Shown piece after piece: positions 7,818 to 16,227 of a stretch of DNA of 64,000 nt. The notes beneath the pieces were generated by a model that saw nothing but the letters and a program-made list of their open reading frames with translations, was not told where the DNA came from and did not search any database. Numbering within the stretch: the first letter of the stretch is position 1; every line of letters begins with the position of its first letter. Both the position numbers and the translations under genes were made by a program. This stretch comes from Moraxellaceae bacterium AER2_44_116 (lineage in GTDB: Bacteria > Pseudomonadota > Gammaproteobacteria > Pseudomonadales > Moraxellaceae): assembly GCA_006546595.1 (NCBI GenBank), contig VIAD01000016.1:5196-69195 (forward strand), given 5' to 3'.

Positions 7818-9311
7818 CTAAATACCAAAGACTTTTAAGATAGCATCCCAAACGCCCCCAAATGTTCGGGTAATCACATGTTGGTTTTGGCGTTTATCAG
7901 GTGTTTGCTCATAAAAATAAATTCCCGACTGACCGCTAAATTGGTCATTAAACAACGTATCTTTATCCATATAATATGACACAAAGGTCTCACAGCGATA
8001 ATTGGCATAGGCCGCTCCTGCACTAAAACCCAGTGTTGCAGATTGCTGAATTAAACGTGCTTCACCAACAGGCTCTAGTATCACGCCACAATTGCCCTTC
8101 ACAATTAATTGACAAGCCCCATGAAAGACAAAATAACGAAACTGAAACGTCAACCAACTGTGCAAATAATTCAGCCGCCAATGACGTGTAATGCGAATAT
8201 CATCCTGTTGGTGTTTAATAACCCCCACTAAACAATGCGGCTTACAGACCAATGTTGCACCTACGGGCAAGTCTAAAATCATCACTTCTGAATGTACTTG
8301 GCGAGTAGAGGCTATTTGCACAGTTTCTATTTTGTCATCACGACTACGCACACACACTAACGTCACCAATCCCGCCGCTAAGCACGAAAAAGGAATATGC
8401 GCATTCAAAAACCAGCGGGTCGTTTTTTCGGATTGCCGACTGTAACTTTGTAAATAGTCAGGATGAATCAGTAATTCTTGCTCTGGTGGGAGTATCACCG
8501 TGACCGCGTGTGTTGAGACATGCCCTTGTGTTTGAGTATTAAAGATCGGTGTTTCAACAGGACGCATGCTGTCATCATCGGGCAAAATAACCACAGCAGG
8601 CAATCGGGTAACGACGGGAGCTAAGACAAAATACATCAGCACCTTAAAGATAATCGGTGTCAATATCAGCCCCAACAAAATCATCAATGCCGTAGGCAAC
8701 ACCCCTGACAGCGACACACGGACACGTTGAATGAAACTGCTATTCAATAGCGTGTCTTGTTGACTAATGGATTGATTTAATTGCTGCATAGCCGTTTTTG
8801 ACTGCTGCATTTCCTGAACTAACTGCCGACTTTTAATGATTTCTGGCGACTGATTTAACTTAGTTTGCCATAAGATATGAGCTTGTTGGGCAAGATTAAC
8901 CTCCGTTGTTAAGGCCAAGATTTTGGCATCATAACTCTTTAGGTCAATAAATATTTCAGACGTTGGATTTTTACGCGCCCACCAGTGTTCTTCCCATAAC
9001 TGTTGACGTTGTTGCTGTAGCTGTTGCAACTGTAATTGTAACTGACTGAGTTGCTTTGCCTTTTCGACCAGTTGTTGCCTTAATGTCTCCGTCATTTTGA
9101 CTAGCTGAGTTTGTGTGACTTGTAGCTCATGATAGCGTTTTTGTAATATTTGTTGCGTACTCTGCAATTGTTGCTTTTCTTGCTCCGCTCGCTCGACCAA
9201 TTGCCATTCATTGTGCAACCACGAGCCTGCCAGCAAGATTAGCATTATCACCACTAACCAACTGAATTTTTCAATTAGAAAGCGCAAAATCCCTACTAAT
9301 AACTTTCCCAT
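7818..9311 (-). CDS. Uncharacterised membrane protein with long coiled coil
   Basis: Not recognised. About 497 residues from ATG 9311 (AGGA six bases upstream; the longer frame to 9374 has no ribosome site). A membrane segment near the N-terminus (FSWLVVIMLILLAGSWL) is followed by a Gln/Leu-rich coiled coil of about 150 residues, a second hydrophobic segment (GVLPTALMILLGLILTPIIFKVLMYF is the region), then a beta-rich soluble C-terminal half with many Val/Ile strands (about 240-497). The C-terminal part recalls AIM24/TRAP-like beta folds, but this is a weak impression. The topology suggests an inner-membrane protein with a periplasmic coiled coil between the two membrane segments. It is flanked by an unrelated cyclase and nadM and ends at a family A repeat. 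Confidence 0.6.
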   Translation of the reverse strand: MGKLLVGILRFLIEKFSWLVVIMLILLAGSWLHNEWQLVERAEQEKQQLQSTQQILQKRYHELQVTQTQLVKMTETLRQQLVEKAKQLSQLQLQLQQLQQQRQQLWEEHWWARKNPTSEIFIDLKSYDAKILALTTEVNLAQQAHILWQTKLNQSPEIIKSRQLVQEMQQSKTAMQQLNQSISQQDTLLNSSFIQRVRVSLSGVLPTALMILLGLILTPIIFKVLMYFVLAPVVTRLPAVVILPDDDSMRPVETPIFNTQTQGHVSTHAVTVILPPEQELLIHPDYLQSYSRQSEKTTRWFLNAHIPFSCLAAGLVTLVCVRSRDDKIETVQIASTRQVHSEVMILDLPVGATLVCKPHCLVGVIKHQQDDIRITRHWRLNYLHSWLTFQFRYFVFHGACQLIVKGNCGVILEPVGEARLIQQSATLGFSAGAAYANYRCETFVSYYMDKDTLFNDQFSGQSGIYFYEQTPDKRQNQHVITRTFGGVWDAILKVFGI

Positions 9312-9470
9312 GTGTCCTGTTCCAATGCCTACAAATAAACGTGAGTCCAAGCAATCACGCTCACTCATCGACATATTTTTATATAGATGGTGTTATTTTA
9401 ATATATCCTAAAAGCCAATCTTAATGGCAAAACAACACCCGTTAATCCGCTAGCAAATGATATTTTTACC

Positions 9471-10034
9471 ATGAAAACATTTTTCTCGTTAATCGACCAA
9501 CTCAATCTTAACCCGTCAGAAAAAACAACGATTGAAGCCGAAATATGGCAACACTATGGTCACTATAAAATAGTTTTAGCCTTAGATATGAGTGGTTTTT
9601 CGTTAACGGTTCGTCGTGATGGCATTATCGCGTATTTGGCAAAAATCAGAAAAATGCAACAACTGGCGATTCCTTTGGTCATTAATCATCAGGGAGAAGT
9701 TGTGAAGTGTGTCGCTGACAATTTAATGGCTATCTTTGATGATGCTAACTGTGCTGTTAACGCTGCCATCGCAATTAATTTGGCCTCTCAAGATATTGGC
9801 CAATCGGTGAGTATTGGTTTAGATTACGGTCGTATCTTATTGATTCATCATCAAGATTGTTATGGTGATGCTGTCAATAAAGCCTATAAATTAGGGGAGG
9901 ATATTGCCAGAGCGAATGAAATTTTAATCACCGAACAACTGAAAGCACAACTTCCACCCACTGCTACCCACCGTTTAATTGCCGAGCATATTTCAGTATC
10001 GGGCTTAGAATTTACGGCGTATAAAGTCAATTAA
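9471..10034 (+). CDS. Stand-alone class III nucleotide cyclase-like domain protein
   Basis: 187 residues, almost all one adenylate/guanylate cyclase catalytic domain. The first metal Asp is in LALDMSGF, the Lys/Asp region is GEVVKCVADNLMAIF, and the transition-state region is YGDAVNKAYKLGE, where the usual Asn is present but the usual Arg appears as Lys. There is no transmembrane or sensor domain. Whether it makes cAMP or is a degenerate binding domain cannot be told. It is transcribed divergently from the coiled-coil membrane protein, which could be a partner. No strong Shine-Dalgarno precedes ATG 9471. Confidence 0.72.
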   Translation: MKTFFSLIDQLNLNPSEKTTIEAEIWQHYGHYKIVLALDMSGFSLTVRRDGIIAYLAKIRKMQQLAIPLVINHQGEVVKCVADNLMAIFDDANCAVNAAIAINLASQDIGQSVSIGLDYGRILLIHHQDCYGDAVNKAYKLGEDIARANEILITEQLKAQLPPTATHRLIAEHISVSGLEFTAYKVN

Positions 10035-10042
10035 ATGAATAG

Positions 10043-10236
10043 TTAGCGGATTTGGCGGCGGCTTTCATGCCGATAAAACATCACGGAAATTAATACCGCA
10101 AACCCCAAAAAGCCAAAGACTATAGATCTATAGCGTTGGTGAATATCACGCAAATGCTCTACTTTTGTCAGTGCACGTTTAATTTGGTCTGAATAAACTC
10201 AACAGCTCTGCTGCTTTCGAGCCTAAAAATCGCCAT
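10043..10236 (-). pseudogene. Possible small membrane protein gene with a frameshift
   Basis: From ATG 10236 one frame reads MAIFRLESSRAVEFIQTKLN and soon stops, while the next frame, open from 10198 to the TAA at 10043, continues with ALTKVEHLRDIHQRYRSI and a clear hydrophobic segment (VFGFLGFAVLISVMFY) ending in a basic tail. Joining them needs one frame change near 10170-10180. It could be a decayed 60-residue gene, a sequencing error, or chance. Confidence 0.25.
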
Positions 10237-10288
10237 AGATGAGGGGTCGTTAAATCAGAATAATGATATGTTGTTGTAACATGAGAAT

Positions 10289-10795
10289 CTATCCCTCGGG
10301 TAATATCAGTTTTTGTTGTGCTGCAATAACAATACGCGCACACGCTTCGGCATCCGAACCCGCATGATGATGATTGAGTGGGATATTTAAATGCTGACAC
10401 ACATCCGATAATTTCGTTGGACGAATTTCCCAAACTTTACGCGCCAGTTGCACGGTACAACGAAATGGAGCAAGAGGCATTGCAACATCTGCGGCCAAAC
10501 AACAAGCCGCTAACACGCCTCGATCAAATGGCGCATTATGAGCAGCAATAAAGCCAATATCGGCAAACTCTGATGCTAGACTTGGCCACAATTCGGCAAA
10601 CGTTGGTTCATGAGCGACATCGCGCCAATAAATGCCATGAATATGAGAAAAGATAATACGTGAACGCGGCGGTTTAATTAAATAATAAGTACGTTTAACA
10701 ATTTCACCGCCACTGACACGCACCAAACCAATGGCGCAAGCACTATCGCGACCATTGTCTGCCGTTTCAAAATCTAGGGCGACGAAATCTTTCAT
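10289..10795 (-). CDS. DEDDh 3'-5' exonuclease (DnaQ/RNase T-like)
   Basis: 168 residues from ATG 10795. It shows the exonuclease motifs in order: ExoI LDFET (D and E), ExoII AHNAPFDRGVL, and ExoIII HHHAGSDAEACA (His and Asp), which together define the DEDDh class. Similar short proteins are annotated as DNA polymerase III epsilon-like exonucleases; a proofreading role is not implied because it lacks the polymerase-binding tail. The frame extends upstream to 10837, with in-frame ATGs at 10813 and 10837, but family similarity starts at MKDFVALDFET. A family A repeat lies directly upstream. Confidence 0.85.
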   Translation of the reverse strand: MKDFVALDFETADNGRDSACAIGLVRVSGGEIVKRTYYLIKPPRSRIIFSHIHGIYWRDVAHEPTFAELWPSLASEFADIGFIAAHNAPFDRGVLAACCLAADVAMPLAPFRCTVQLARKVWEIRPTKLSDVCQHLNIPLNHHHAGSDAEACARIVIAAQQKLILPEG

Positions 10796-10831
10796 AGTTA
10801 ACCGTTTACCCATTCTTCGCTTAAATTGCCC

Positions 10832-10881
10832 CTTCAACTCCGCTCAGGGAACGTTTTTGCGGTGGCTGAGCGGAGTCGAAG
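10832..10881. repeat. Palindromic intergenic repeat, family A, copy 3
   Basis: Left arm CTTCAACTCCGCTCAG (one change), loop GGGAACGTTTTT, right arm CTGAGCGGAGTCGAAG. It lies upstream of the exonuclease gene. Confidence 0.8.
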
Positions 10882-10978
10882 CCATTTTTCGAGAATACTT
10901 GACTGTTGTTAAGTGAAGAGTTTCGTAAACTCCCAAATACTCAACAGCCCCGAAGAACACCTTTAACTTACAGTAACA

Positions 10979-11004
10979 AAAAAAGGACACTGACGTGTCC
11001 TTTT
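10979..11004 (-). terminator. Terminator of malate synthase gene
   Basis: Ten-base stem AAAAGGACAC/GTGTCCTTTT with a TGAC loop; on the minus strand it is followed by a run of Ts and sits about 25 bases after the glcB stop. Confidence 0.85.
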
Positions 11005-11027
11005 CTTTGACGCTAATTAACGCACGA

Positions 11028-13199
11028 TTAACCCGCTAATTGTGCTTTTAATTCACGACGACGACGATGCAAGACAGGCTCAGTATAACCATTCGGTTGG
11101 GCACAGCCCTCAAATACCAACTCACAGGATGCCGCAAAAGCAACGGAGTTCTCGGTATTACCCGCCATGTTCACGTAAAGCGCATCACCTGCGTTTTGAC
11201 CATCAACCACAGCCGCCATACGTACCATTGCTTCCATGACTTGTTCTTTGTTGACAATGCCATGACGCAACCAGTTGGCAATATGTTGACTGGAAATACG
11301 TAAGGTCGCACGGTCTTCCATCAAACCAATATTGTGAATATCAGGCACTTTCGAGCAACCCACGCCTTGGTCAATCCAACGCACGACATACCCTAAAATA
11401 CCTTGGCAGTTGTTGTCTAACTCTTGCTTGATTTCTTCTTCGCTCCAGTTAGTATTTTCTGCCAATGGAATGGTCAAAATATCATCCACATTAGCACGGG
11501 CGCGGGATTTCAATTCGTCTTGGCGAGCAAAAACATTGACTTTGTGATAGTGCATGGCGTGTAAGGTTGCACCTGTAGGCGATGGAACCCAAGCAGTGTT
11601 AGCACCAGCCAATGGATGAGCAATTTTTTGCTCGACCATATCTTTCATCAAGTCAGGCATTGCCCACATACCTTTACCGATTTGCGCTTTGCCTTGTAAA
11701 CCACAAGCCAAACCAATATCGACGTTCCAGTTTTCGTAGGCACTAATCCATTTTAATTTTTTCATGTCAGCTTTACGCACCATCGCGCCTGCTTCCATAG
11801 AAGTATGGATTTCGTCACCTGTACGGTCTAAGAAACCTGTATTAATAAACATCACACGGTCTTTAGCTGCACGGATACATTCTTTCAAATTAACTGTCGT
11901 ACGACGCTCTTCGTCCATAATACCCATTTTGACGGTGTTATGAGCCAAGCCTAAAGCTGCTTCAACACGACCAAAAATTTCATTCGCAAATGCGACTTCT
12001 TCTGGACCGTGCATTTTGGGTTTAACAATATAAACTGAACCTGTACGCGAATTTTTGCGTGTGCCATTGCCTAATAAATCGTGTTTAGCGATGAGGATAG
12101 TCACTAAAGCATCCATGATGCCCTCAGGAATTTCCGCGCCTTTGTACAACACAGCTGGATTGGTCATCAAATGACCAACATTACGTACTAACAATAACGA
12201 ACGGCCATGCAAGGTAATGGCGTTGCCGTTTAAGTCTTTGTAAGTACGGTCAGCGTTCATGGTACGCACTAAGGTTTTGCCGCCTTTGTCAAAAGACTCA
12301 GACAAGTTGCCTTTCATCAAACCTAACCAGTTGCTATAGACTTCAACTTTGTCTTCGCCATCAACGGCAGCAACAGAATCTTCACAATCACAAATGGTGG
12401 TTAAAGCCGACTCAATGACGAAGTCTTTAATACCCGCAGCATCTTGCTTGCCAACAGGACTGTTAGCATCAAATTGAATATCAATGTGCAAGTTGTTATT
12501 TTTCAACAAAATGCTGGTTGGTGCAGTAATGTCTCCTGCATAGCCAGCTAATTTTTCAGGCGATGCCAAACCGACTTTCGTGCCATCCTTGAGTGTAACC
12601 TCAACCGCACCATTAACAATGGCATAGCTGACTGAATCAGCGTGTGAGCCAGTCGCTAAAGGCGCGGCTGTGTCTAATAAAGTACGCGCATAAGCAATGA
12701 CTTTTGCGCCACGAACAGGGTTATAACCTTTGTTACCTTTGGCTGCGCCGTCTTCATCACCAATAATATCGTTGCCGTACAACGCATCGTACAAGCTACC
12801 CCAACGGGCATTCGCCGCATTTAAGGCATAACGAGCATTTTTGACAGGTACAACTAATTGTGGGCCTGCGATGCGAGCAATTTCGTCATCGACATTTTGG
12901 GGGTTAACGGAGAAGTCTTCACCTTCTGGTACTAAATAACCAATTTCGGTTAAAAAAGCTTTGTAGGCCGTAAAATCCAATTTAGGATTGGCACGATGCC
13001 ACTCGTCAATCTTGACCTGAATCGCATCACGTTTCGCCAATAATGCTTGGTTTTTTGGCATTAAGTCCGCAATCACCGACTCAAAAGCTGTCCAATAATC
13101 GTCCACGCTCACGCCTGTACCTTCGATGGCTTGATTAACGATAAAATCATACAGTTCTTTGGCAATAGCTAATTCGCCGCGCTGAACACGTTCGGTCAT
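11028..13199 (-). CDS. glcB: Malate synthase G
   Basis: Condenses glyoxylate with acetyl-CoA to malate in the glyoxylate shunt, allowing growth on acetate, fatty acids or glycolate. At 723 residues it has the G-isoform length. Regions typical of the family include TTICDCEDSVAAVD, GRSLLLVRNVGHLM, KMHGPEEVAFA, MGIMDEERRTTVNL, INTGFLDRTGDEIHTSMEAG and SPTGATLHAMHYH. The start at 13199 (MTERVQRGELAIAKELYDF) has AGGTG eight bases upstream; the longer frame adds ten unlikely residues. It is monocistronic with its own terminator. No isocitrate lyase gene is nearby. Confidence 0.97.
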   Translation of the reverse strand: MTERVQRGELAIAKELYDFIVNQAIEGTGVSVDDYWTAFESVIADLMPKNQALLAKRDAIQVKIDEWHRANPKLDFTAYKAFLTEIGYLVPEGEDFSVNPQNVDDEIARIAGPQLVVPVKNARYALNAANARWGSLYDALYGNDIIGDEDGAAKGNKGYNPVRGAKVIAYARTLLDTAAPLATGSHADSVSYAIVNGAVEVTLKDGTKVGLASPEKLAGYAGDITAPTSILLKNNNLHIDIQFDANSPVGKQDAAGIKDFVIESALTTICDCEDSVAAVDGEDKVEVYSNWLGLMKGNLSESFDKGGKTLVRTMNADRTYKDLNGNAITLHGRSLLLVRNVGHLMTNPAVLYKGAEIPEGIMDALVTILIAKHDLLGNGTRKNSRTGSVYIVKPKMHGPEEVAFANEIFGRVEAALGLAHNTVKMGIMDEERRTTVNLKECIRAAKDRVMFINTGFLDRTGDEIHTSMEAGAMVRKADMKKLKWISAYENWNVDIGLACGLQGKAQIGKGMWAMPDLMKDMVEQKIAHPLAGANTAWVPSPTGATLHAMHYHKVNVFARQDELKSRARANVDDILTIPLAENTNWSEEEIKQELDNNCQGILGYVVRWIDQGVGCSKVPDIHNIGLMEDRATLRISSQHIANWLRHGIVNKEQVMEAMVRMAAVVDGQNAGDALYVNMAGNTENSVAFAASCELVFEGCAQPNGYTEPVLHRRRRELKAQLAG

Positions 13200-13562
13200 G
13201 TTGTCACCTGTGTGGGGAGTCAAAATCAAAAAGTGCGCTATTGTAACTAAATTTAGCTAGGCTTGCTATTTGAGATAAATCAGTCCGCCCTTTTAATACC
13301 TCAAAGACTTCGGCAAGCAACCTAAAATTGAGTTTAGCTAGCATCGACATTCATTTAAATATAAGGCTATTTTATTTTTGTGGTTTTTTGGGACTAAATC
13401 GCTCTAAAAAATTTTAGTCATAAGCAGTATCTAGCCTGATCTTCACCACTTTAGGACTTACACGCGAATAGCATAATCGGGCATAATGTCGCACTTTCTT
13501 TTTATAGATTGGCTTGCGTAGCTAAATCCACATAAACAACGATTATTTTTAGGTGAAACATC
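13200..13562. other. Divergent intergenic region glcB/aspS
   Basis: 363 bases holding the promoters of two divergent genes. It contains an imperfect inverted repeat around GGCTTGC (13260) and GCAAGC (13315), and a duplicated TTTAGCTAG. No coding frame or known riboswitch is recognised. Confidence 0.5.
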
Positions 13563-15365
13563 ATGATGCGTACGCATTATTGCGGCGGCTTAAATGAGTC
13601 TGCTATTGGCCAAACCGTCACTATTTGCGGCTGGGTACATCGTCGTCGTGACCACGGTGGCGTGATTTTCTTGGATATGCGTGACCGTGATGGTCTAGTA
13701 CAAGTGGTATTCGACTTCGATCAAGATGCCCCCGAAGTATTGGCCACTGCCAATAAAGTACGCAGTGAATACGTGCTAAAAATTACTGGATTGGTACGTC
13801 AACGCCAAGTCGGTGCAGAAAATCCAAACATGCCTACGGGTATGATTGAGATATTAGGCAAGGACCTTGAAATTCTGAATGCCTCCGAAACACCTCCTTT
13901 CCCATTAAACGATGACTTTACCAATGTTGGCGAAGAAATTCGTTTGAAATACCGTTTCTTGGATATGCGTCGTCCTGAAATGTTGCAACGGATGCGTTTC
14001 CGTTCACAAGTCACTAGCAAAATCCGTAACTATTTAGACCGTAACGGCTTTTTGGATGTTGAAACGCCCGTTTTAACCCGTGCAACTCCCGAAGGTGCGC
14101 GTGATTACCTTGTGCCATCGCGTACACAACCGGGTTCTTTCTTTGCATTGCCACAATCCCCCCAACTATTTAAACAATTGTTAATGGTGTCGGGCTTTGA
14201 CCGTTATTACCAAATTGCTAAATGCTTCCGTGATGAAGATTTACGCGCTGATCGTCAACCTGAATTCACTCAAATTGATATTGAAACGTCATTTATGGAT
14301 GACGAAGATATTATGAACATTGCCGAAGGTATGGCGGTGGAATTGTTTGACGAATTATTAAACGTCAAATTCGATAAATTCCCACGTATGACTTATGCTG
14401 AAGCGATGCGTCGTTTTGCTTCTGACAAGCCTGATTTGCGCATTCCTTTAGAATTAGTCGATGTTGCTGACATTCTTAAAAGCGTTGATTTTAAAGTCTT
14501 TGCTGCACCTGCCAATGATCCAAAAGGCCGTGTTGTTGCTTTGCGTGTACCGAAAGGTAATGAAATATCACGCGGTAAAATTGACGAATATACCAAATTT
14601 GTCAGCATTTATGGTGCGCGGGGCTTAGCTTATATCAAAGTCAATGACACCAGCAAAATCAATAATGGTGTGGATGGCAAAGAGTCTGGCTTGCAATCCC
14701 CCATTATCAAAAATATGTCTGATGATGTTTTACAAACCATTATTGCGCGTACAGGCGCAGAAAATGGCGATTTGATTTTCTTTGGTGCGGATAAAGCCAA
14801 AATCGTCAACGATGCTATGGGCGCACTACGGGTAAAACTCGGCCACGACCTGAACTTGATGACTTGTGAATGGGCTCCATTATGGGTGGTTGAATTCCCA
14901 ATGTTTGAAGAAGTCGGCGATGGCCAATGGACTTCGGTTCATCATCCGTTCACCATGCCTTATGGTACTGTTGAAGAGCTGAAAAACAATCCCGCCGAAG
15001 CCACGTCTGTTGCTTATGACATGGTGTTAAACGGTACGGAATTAGGCGGTGGTTCTTTGCGTATCTATAACTTGGAAATGCAAAAAGCCGTATTCGCAGC
15101 ACTCGGTATTGGCGAACAAGAAGCGCAAGAAAAATTCAGCTTCTTGTTAGATGCCTTAAAATACGGTGCGCCTCCGCATGGTGGTTTGGCATTTGGTTTA
15201 GACCGTTTGGTGATGTTGATGACAGGCGCAAGCTCGATTCGTGATGTCATTGCATTCCCAAAAACCAAAACAGCTGAATGTATTATGACGCAAGCACCTG
15301 CCCCTGTAGATGCTAAACAATTGCGTGAGTTACATATTCGTTTGCGCGAAAAAGCCGCTGAGTAA
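13563..15365 (+). CDS. aspS: Aspartyl-tRNA synthetase
   Basis: Class II synthetase charging tRNA-Asp, 600 residues, the usual bacterial length. It shows an N-terminal OB fold (TICGWVHRRRDHGGVIFLDMRDRDG), motif 2 region (KCFRDEDLRADRQPEFTQID), the bacterial GAD insert, and motif 3 (GGLAFGLDRLVMLMTG). AGGTG lies seven bases before ATG 13563; the second ATG at 13566 is equally possible. It is followed by yebC with a long hairpin between them. Confidence 0.97.
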   Translation: MMRTHYCGGLNESAIGQTVTICGWVHRRRDHGGVIFLDMRDRDGLVQVVFDFDQDAPEVLATANKVRSEYVLKITGLVRQRQVGAENPNMPTGMIEILGKDLEILNASETPPFPLNDDFTNVGEEIRLKYRFLDMRRPEMLQRMRFRSQVTSKIRNYLDRNGFLDVETPVLTRATPEGARDYLVPSRTQPGSFFALPQSPQLFKQLLMVSGFDRYYQIAKCFRDEDLRADRQPEFTQIDIETSFMDDEDIMNIAEGMAVELFDELLNVKFDKFPRMTYAEAMRRFASDKPDLRIPLELVDVADILKSVDFKVFAAPANDPKGRVVALRVPKGNEISRGKIDEYTKFVSIYGARGLAYIKVNDTSKINNGVDGKESGLQSPIIKNMSDDVLQTIIARTGAENGDLIFFGADKAKIVNDAMGALRVKLGHDLNLMTCEWAPLWVVEFPMFEEVGDGQWTSVHHPFTMPYGTVEELKNNPAEATSVAYDMVLNGTELGGGSLRIYNLEMQKAVFAALGIGEQEAQEKFSFLLDALKYGAPPHGGLAFGLDRLVMLMTGASSIRDVIAFPKTKTAECIMTQAPAPVDAKQLRELHIRLREKAAE

Positions 15366-15372
15366 TCACTAA

Positions 15373-15409
15373 CTCCCGCGTCTCCTTCCAAGCAAAGGGG
15401 ATGCGGGAG
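15373..15409 (+). promoter_or_regulatory. Long hairpin between aspS and yebC
   Basis: Fifteen-base arms CTCCCGCGTCTCCTT and AAGGGGATGCGGGAG with two mismatches and a seven-base loop. No T run follows, so it is more likely an RNA processing or attenuating structure than a simple terminator. The yebC ribosome site lies just after it. Confidence 0.5.
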
Positions 15410-15430
15410 ATTCATATAGGAGCTTGTCTT

Positions 15431-16177
15431 ATGGCTGGCCATTCCAAATGGGCGAACATTAAACATCGTAAAGCTCGCCAAGATGCCTCTAAAGGTAAAG
15501 TCTTTACCAAATATTTACGCGAAATTGTCGTTGCCGCGCAAATGGGCGGTGCTTCAGAAGCCGAAAACCCACGTTTACGCGCCATTGTCTCTAAAGCCTT
15601 ATCGGCCAACATGACCCGTGACGTGATTAACCGTGCGATTCAACGCGGTGTAGGTGGTGGAGACACGGATAAAGTCCAAGAAAACACTTATGAAGGTTAT
15701 GGTATGGGTGGCGTAGCGGTATTGGTCGAAACCATGACCGACAACCTTAAGCGCACCGTGAGTGATGTACGCCATGCCTTTACTAAATGTGGTGGCAACT
15801 TAGGTACGTCTGGCTCGGTAGATTATTTATTTACCAAACGCGGCGAACTCAGCTTTCATGATGCTGATGAAGACAAAATAATGGAAGTTGCGTTAAATGC
15901 AGGCGCAGAAGACGTGATAAGCCAAGATGGTACTGTGGTGGTTATTACTACACCCTACACCTTTGGAGCGGTTCAAGATGCCCTAGAGGTGGCTGGCCTT
16001 AAAGCCGATCATGCCGAAGTCACCATGCACGCAGCGACGCAAGCCGATATTAACGACATTGAACAAGCACAGAAAATAATCAAAATGATTGATATGTTGG
16101 AAGATTTAGACGATGTACAAAACGTTTATACCAATGTTAGTTTTAGTGAAGCGGTGATGGACGAGTTGAATAAGTGA
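15431..16177 (+). CDS. yebC: YebC/PmpR-family regulatory or ribosome-rescue protein
   Basis: 248 residues, the family length, with the hallmark N-terminus MAGHSKWANIKHRKARQD and the acidic C-terminal half (LEDLDDVQNVYTNV). YebC-type proteins were described as DNA-binding regulators, and more recently members are reported to help ribosomes through proline stretches; which role holds here is unknown. The ATG at 15431 has GGAG upstream; the frame from 15401 runs through the hairpin. A clear terminator follows. Confidence 0.95.
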   Translation: MAGHSKWANIKHRKARQDASKGKVFTKYLREIVVAAQMGGASEAENPRLRAIVSKALSANMTRDVINRAIQRGVGGGDTDKVQENTYEGYGMGGVAVLVETMTDNLKRTVSDVRHAFTKCGGNLGTSGSVDYLFTKRGELSFHDADEDKIMEVALNAGAEDVISQDGTVVVITTPYTFGAVQDALEVAGLKADHAEVTMHAATQADINDIEQAQKIIKMIDMLEDLDDVQNVYTNVSFSEAVMDELNK

Positions 16178-16181
16178 CTTT

Positions 16182-16212
16182 ATAAGTCGGGCTAAATGTC
16201 CGACTTATTTTT
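16182..16212 (+). terminator. Terminator after yebC
   Basis: Nine-base stem ATAAGTCGG/CCGACTTAT with a nine-base loop and a T-rich tail. It separates yebC from the AT-rich ATPase gene. Confidence 0.8.
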
Positions 16213-16227
16213 ATAAGGATGGTAAAA

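Noticed and set aside
10179..10433. 84-codon Cys/Ser-rich frame on the minus strand
   Set aside because: Overlaps the exonuclease gene in another frame and shows no domain pattern.
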